From NCBI GenBank assembly GCA_003170035.1, contig PMZX01000229.1, positions 1 through 9,446 of the forward strand: a stretch of 9,446 bases of DNA. Direction: 5' to 3'. The first letter of the stretch is position 1. Every line of letters starts with the position of its first letter. Made by a program: the position numbers and the translations under genes. The stretch is from Myxococcales bacterium (GTDB taxonomy: Bacteria; Myxococcota_A; Polyangia; Fen-1088). The notes below the pieces were generated by a model, which saw only the letters and a list, made by a program, of their open reading frames with translations, was not told the origin of the DNA and ran no database searches. Of this stretch, positions 6,432-9,446 are shown piece after piece.

Positions 6432-7328
6432 ATGGAGACAAGCCTGAAGTCAGCTCCGGTATGGATCGTTCCGGAGGGCCCGCAAGTCGCCAGCGTGGCG
6501 GCGTTGGGAAGTGCCGCGAGCCACTCCTCGCGGGGAGCCGACCACCCGAGCCCCGCCAAGCGAGCCATCCCCGGCGTCACGACCAGGGAATATCGGATTC
6601 CCAACCTGGCACGCGCCTGCCAGGTCTTGCGCCTGTTCGCATCATCAGAGGATCCTCTCTCATCCTCTGCGGTCGCACGCCGCCTCAAGATGCCGCGCAC
6701 GACCGTGTTGCGAATCCTGCACACACTTGCTGCCGAAAGGTTTTTGCAGCGGCGCGGGTTCGATTTCGTGGCCAACCCCGAGCTGCACACGGGGCTGCGT
6801 TCGAGAGCAGAAACCGCCCTTTGTGCTGCGGCGGTGCCGGTGCTGAACGACATCGCGCAACTCACGGGAGAAACCGCATGTCTCGCTCTGCTGGCCGGAG
6901 ACAAGGCCCTGGTGGTCGAGACCTGCGACAGCGCTGGCGTCCCGCGCGTGGGCAACGGGACGGGCGTGGCAATGGACCTGCATTGCTCTGCGTTCGGGAA
7001 GGTGTTCCTGGCCTTTGGGCCGCGGGCATCTCTGAATAGAATTCTGGGCAGCGCGCCACTTCAGGCACGAACCCCGCGCACCCTAGCCACAGCCGAGGGG
7101 CTTGCGGCCGAGTGCAGTTGGATCGTCCGGCAGGGCTATGCCGTGGACAACGAGGAGTACGAAGAGGGCGTGCGCTGTCTGGCCGCGCCGGTCTGGGCCA
7201 ATGGCAGTGTGCTGGCGGCAGCCATAGGCGTGTCGGCCCCGGCGGCCACTTTCACTGAACAGCGAGTCTCGGACGTCGCGGTGCTGGTACTGCAAGCGGC
7301 GAAGAAGCTCTCGGGGACGCAGATGTAG
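6432..7328 (+). CDS. IclR-family transcriptional regulator
   Basis: A 298-residue DNA-binding regulator. A winged helix-turn-helix occupies about 56-108: PNLARACQVLRLFAS, then SSAVARRLKMPRTTVLRIL, the recognition helix region, and LAAERFLQR leading into the wing. The IclR effector domain (about 127-292) follows, with LTGETACLAL (144-153), LHCSAFGKVFLAF (183-195; family LHxTAxGKxxLA) and GYAVDNEEYEEGVRCLAAPV (235-254), the classic effector-pocket block. The GT..H/SGP-type ligand signature cannot be used to guess the ligand. About 55 residues before the DNA-binding domain are rich in Ala, Ser, Pro and Gly and look disordered, longer than usual for the family. IclR proteins normally control a nearby catabolic operon, but none adjoins this gene: glycosyltransferases lie upstream and a membrane protease downstream. 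It may act on itself, on rseP, or elsewhere. Confidence 0.92.
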   Translation: METSLKSAPVWIVPEGPQVASVAALGSAASHSSRGADHPSPAKRAIPGVTTREYRIPNLARACQVLRLFASSEDPLSSSAVARRLKMPRTTVLRILHTLAAERFLQRRGFDFVANPELHTGLRSRAETALCAAAVPVLNDIAQLTGETACLALLAGDKALVVETCDSAGVPRVGNGTGVAMDLHCSAFGKVFLAFGPRASLNRILGSAPLQARTPRTLATAEGLAAECSWIVRQGYAVDNEEYEEGVRCLAAPVWANGSVLAAAIGVSAPAATFTEQRVSDVAVLVLQAAKKLSGTQM

Positions 7329-7357
7329 CGAACGAGCGGGTAGAGCCAACAGGCGGC

Positions 7358-7396
7358 GGCTTGCGCAGGCAGCGCCGGGCCGGTTCCTGCGAAGCC
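7358..7396 (+). terminator. Hairpin downstream of iclR
   Basis: GGCTT-G-CGCAGG (7358-7369) pairs with CCTGCG-AAGCC (7386-7396) over 11 bp with a single bulged G at 7363 and a 16-nt GC-rich loop. It starts 29 nt after the iclR stop, a plausible transcription end before the rseP promoter. There is no T-tract. Confidence 0.38.
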
Positions 7397-7418
7397 TACC
7401 GGTCTGTGCCGCGCCTTC

Positions 7419-7436
7419 CTGCGGTATGACCCGCAG
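7419..7436. repeat. Perfect inverted repeat overlapping the rseP promoter region
   Basis: CTGCGG (7419-7424) and CCGCAG (7431-7436) are perfect 6-bp inverted arms around the spacer TATGAC. The repeat covers the candidate -35 hexamer of the promoter listed next, so it is in the right place for a repressor or activator site. It could also be just a small hairpin. Confidence 0.3.
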
Positions 7437-7453
7437 ACAAAGCCTGCTAGAGT
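7426..7453 (+). promoter_or_regulatory. Candidate promoter of rseP
   Basis: ATGACC (7426-7431) matches four of six bases of TTGACA, followed after 16 bp by TAGAGT (7448-7453) inside the extended -10-like TGCTAGAGT (7445-7453). The hexamer ends 10 nt before ATG 7464, so the transcript would start at about 7459-7461 and be nearly leaderless. The lack of any Shine-Dalgarno before the ATG agrees with this. Confidence 0.42.
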
Positions 7454-7463
7454 TCGCCAGCGG

Positions 7464-8501
7464 ATGTTCATTCTTGTCGCTATTCTGGGTCTCGCGCTGC
7501 TCATCGTGCTGCACGAGGCAGGTCATTTCATGGTTGCTCGCCTGTGCGGGATGCGGGTCGAGAGATTCTCGATTGGATTTGGAAAGGCAGTCGCGTCCTT
7601 CAAGCGTGGTGACACGGTCTATCAGATCGCACCCATTCCACTCGGGGGCTTCGTGCAGATCACGGGGCTGAACCCGCACGAGGAGTTTGATCGGAACGAT
7701 CCCTACGTCTATCCCAACCGGCCGCGTTGGATGCGACTTTCGGTTCTGGTGGCAGGGCCGGCAGCGAACTACCTGACCGCCTTCTTGATCGCCCTGGTCG
7801 TCAATCTCGGATATGGCCAGACCACGGGAACCACAACCGTCGAGGAAGTGGTTGCCGGCAGTGCGGCCCAGGCAGCGGGACTTCGCGCCGGCGACGCCCT
7901 GGCGGAGATAAATAACAAGTCGGTGTCTGAGCCGTCAGCGATTACCAAGATCATTCGGGGATCAGGCGGCGCACCCGTGACCGTGAAGGTGATGCGGGGA
8001 CAAAGCCCAGTAACGGTCACGATGGCTCCCCGCAAGGATCCCTCCAGCAGTGTCTACATGATCGGGGTCAAGTTCGGCGTGGTGCGCGCGCGTGGGCCTG
8101 TGGCCTCGGCGATCAAGGAATCGGCGTTACTGCCGGTAGCGGTGGCCGCCGGCATCCTGACCAACCTGTGGGATCTCGTCTCCGGCAAAGTGAAAGGCGG
8201 GCTGACCGGACCGGTGGGGATCGCGCGTGAGATGGCCAGCGCAGCCCAGCAGGGCGCCAGCAGATTCCTCGAAATCGTCCTGCTCATCTCGGTCGCGTTG
8301 GCGGTATTCAACCTGCTCCCCATTCCAGGGCTCGACGGAGGTAGGGCTGTCTTCTTGGGCGTTGGCGCGGTACGCAGGCGCGATGTCAACCCCTTGCTCG
8401 AGGCAAAGATTCACATGGTCGGCATCATGCTGCTCATGGGCCTTCTGGTCGTGGTGACCTTCGGCGATCTGAAGCCCCTGGTTCGCAAGCTGTTCGGCTA
8501 G
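7464..8501 (+). CDS. rseP: RseP-family site-2 intramembrane zinc metalloprotease
   Basis: A 345-residue M50B protease that cuts substrates within the membrane, typically anti-sigma factors after a first periplasmic cut, and can also clear signal-peptide remnants. The zinc-binding HEAGH (17-21; catalytic E18) lies in the first membrane helix, directly after the start, as usual in RseP. The third zinc ligand is D291 in NLLPIPGLDGG (283-293). Helices are visible at about 2-24, 91-113, 266-285 and 316-333. One PDZ domain (about 120-190) contains VVAGSAAQAAGLRAGDAL. GLTGPVGIA (226-234) is another family block. E. coli RseP has two PDZ domains and about 450 residues; this shorter, single-PDZ form is common outside gammaproteobacteria. 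The usual neighbours (dxr, cdsA, bamA) are not in view: iclR precedes it and an Rsm22 homologue follows by 17 nt. Its substrate is unknown. Confidence 0.95.
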   Translation: MFILVAILGLALLIVLHEAGHFMVARLCGMRVERFSIGFGKAVASFKRGDTVYQIAPIPLGGFVQITGLNPHEEFDRNDPYVYPNRPRWMRLSVLVAGPAANYLTAFLIALVVNLGYGQTTGTTTVEEVVAGSAAQAAGLRAGDALAEINNKSVSEPSAITKIIRGSGGAPVTVKVMRGQSPVTVTMAPRKDPSSSVYMIGVKFGVVRARGPVASAIKESALLPVAVAAGILTNLWDLVSGKVKGGLTGPVGIAREMASAAQQGASRFLEIVLLISVALAVFNLLPIPGLDGGRAVFLGVGAVRRRDVNPLLEAKIHMVGIMLLMGLLVVVTFGDLKPLVRKLFG

Positions 8502-8518
8502 TCGGCCAGAGGGGTTCG

Positions 8519-9445
8519 ATGCATCGGCGCCAGACGCGCATTCACCGCGGGCTGGTTGGTGAACGGAAACTGGTGGGTTCACGCTATATGTCCGAGGCCG
8601 ATTTGCGGCACGAGTACGAGGCCGAGATTGCGCCGCGAACCGAGGCGGCGCTCCGCCGCATCCTTGGGCAGGTTGTGTTTTCGTCGGGCAGGCCACGACG
8701 CGCGCTTGACCTGGGCGCCGGCACGGGAGCGGCGGGCCGGGCGCTTCGAGTTTGCTTCGGCGAAGATGTCGAGCTTGTGGCAGTGGACAAGGTGCCCGCG
8801 CCCGGGATTCTGGTTGCCGACGTGCTTCGCGGAGTGCGTCCCTCGGGCGTCAGCGGCTGCTTCGATCTGATCATGGCCGCCCACCTGCTGAACGAGCTGA
8901 GCGAGAGGCTGGACCTCGACGGGCGGGCTCGCCTGGTGGCGGGCTGGTGCCGCGATCTGCTGGAGCCGGATGGGACGTGCATCGTGATCGAGCCGGCTCT
9001 GCGCGACACCTCGCGGGCGCTGCTGGGTGTGCGCGATCGGTTGCTGGCCGCCGGACTTCGGGTGGCGGCGCCTTGTTTTTGCCAGACGGCCTGTCCTGCG
9101 CTGCAGCGCGAGCGTGACTGGTGCCACGACAGCGCCGAGGTCCTGGTGGCCGGTCGCTCGCGCGTGGACTTCAGTTATCTGGTATTGCGCCGGTCCACTG
9201 CCACCGACATCGACACCGACCGGTACCGCGTGGTCAGCGACCCCATCAAGGACAAGGGTCGCCTCCGCTTCTTCGTCTGCGGCGTCACCGGCCGCTTTCA
9301 ACTCCTGCGCCTGGATCGAGATCGCTCAGCCGCAAACCAGGCCTTGGATCAAGCCCACCGGGGCGACATCGTTGTCCTGCCCAACGCGCCTATGCAAGAC
9401 GACGGCATCCGGGTCATCGCCGACACCGCCGTCGGAACTGTGTAG
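8519..9445 (+). CDS. Rsm22/METTL17-like protein with SAM fold and Fe-S-type cysteines
   Basis: A 308-residue member of the Rsm22 family, the mitochondrial small-subunit assembly factor family (Rsm22 in yeast, METTL17 in animals), here a bacterial homologue. The Rossmann SAM-binding core has ALDLGAGTG (62-70), acidic D90 after strand 2, FDLIMAAHLLNELS (115-128) and LEPDGTCIVIEPALRD (148-163) followed by GVRDRLLAAG (170-179). The diagnostic block follows: PCFCQTACP (185-193), WCH (201-203) and DFSYLVL (217-223), then DPIKDKGRLRFFVC with C254. Cysteines C186, C192, C202 and C254 occupy the places of the four Fe-S ligands described for METTL17; C188 is an extra one. The likely role is in ribosome small-subunit assembly, probably 4Fe-4S dependent; methyltransferase activity is unproven for the family. 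ATG 8519 has AGAGGGG (8508-8514) just upstream; ATG 8588 is an alternative start. It follows rseP by 17 nt, so the two are probably co-transcribed. Confidence 0.9.
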   Translation: MHRRQTRIHRGLVGERKLVGSRYMSEADLRHEYEAEIAPRTEAALRRILGQVVFSSGRPRRALDLGAGTGAAGRALRVCFGEDVELVAVDKVPAPGILVADVLRGVRPSGVSGCFDLIMAAHLLNELSERLDLDGRARLVAGWCRDLLEPDGTCIVIEPALRDTSRALLGVRDRLLAAGLRVAAPCFCQTACPALQRERDWCHDSAEVLVAGRSRVDFSYLVLRRSTATDIDTDRYRVVSDPIKDKGRLRFFVCGVTGRFQLLRLDRDRSAANQALDQAHRGDIVVLPNAPMQDDGIRVIADTAVGTV

Positions 9446-9446
9446 T

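Noticed and set aside
7083..7679. Minus-strand open frame spanning the iclR/rseP gap
   Set aside because: It crosses two well-supported genes on the other strand and shows no motif; the gap is better explained by hairpins and a promoter.

Overview
The window reads as a stretch of GC-rich bacterial chromosome carrying housekeeping and regulatory genes. The best guess is a myxobacterium or another former deltaproteobacterium (Myxococcota-like). The pointers are a membrane-anchored Ser/Thr kinase with an HRDISPSN catalytic loop and a PEGA domain, dense coding with strong third-position GC, several weak TGCTAGnnT-type -10 elements placed just upstream of start codons, and a bacterial Rsm22/METTL17 homologue. 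The taxonomic call is inference; there is no rRNA or tRNA in the window.

Layout. (1) Positions 1-1358, + strand: the 3' end of phosphate acetyltransferase (pta) and a complete acetate kinase (ackA), 17 nt apart, form the acetyl-CoA to acetate/ATP pathway. (2) 1394-1708, +: a small zinc-ribbon protein with one membrane segment, ending 5 nt from the convergent thiD. (3) 1714-2541, -: ThiD, the HMP/HMP-P kinase of thiamine biosynthesis. (4) 2542-2655: a divergent intergenic region with a good -10 box (TACAAT) for the kinase and an imperfect inverted repeat. (5) 2656-6272, +: a PEGA-domain Ser/Thr kinase, then a GT2 and a GT4 glycosyltransferase that overlap as GTGA and are probably translationally coupled. 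(6) 6273-6431: a gap with a hairpin, two overlapping palindromes and a strong Shine-Dalgarno. (7) 6432-7328, +: an IclR-family regulator. (8) 7329-7463: a gap with two inverted repeats and a promoter candidate. (9) 7464-9445, +: the RseP-type site-2 protease and an Rsm22/METTL17-like protein with a conserved cysteine set, 17 nt apart and probably co-transcribed.

How the genes fit together. Pta and AckA work as one pathway. The two glycosyltransferases probably act on a common lipid-linked or surface glycan. The kinase just upstream could respond to envelope signals, as could the site-2 protease further on, but no direct link between them can be read from the sequence. ThiD and the IclR regulator have no pathway partners in view.

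I saw no mobile element, CRISPR array, tRNA or rRNA, and no clear multi-gene undescribed system. The items most worth a second look are the Fe-S-type Rsm22 homologue, the small zinc-ribbon membrane protein, the recurring -10-next-to-start arrangement, and the inverted repeats around the iclR and rseP promoters.
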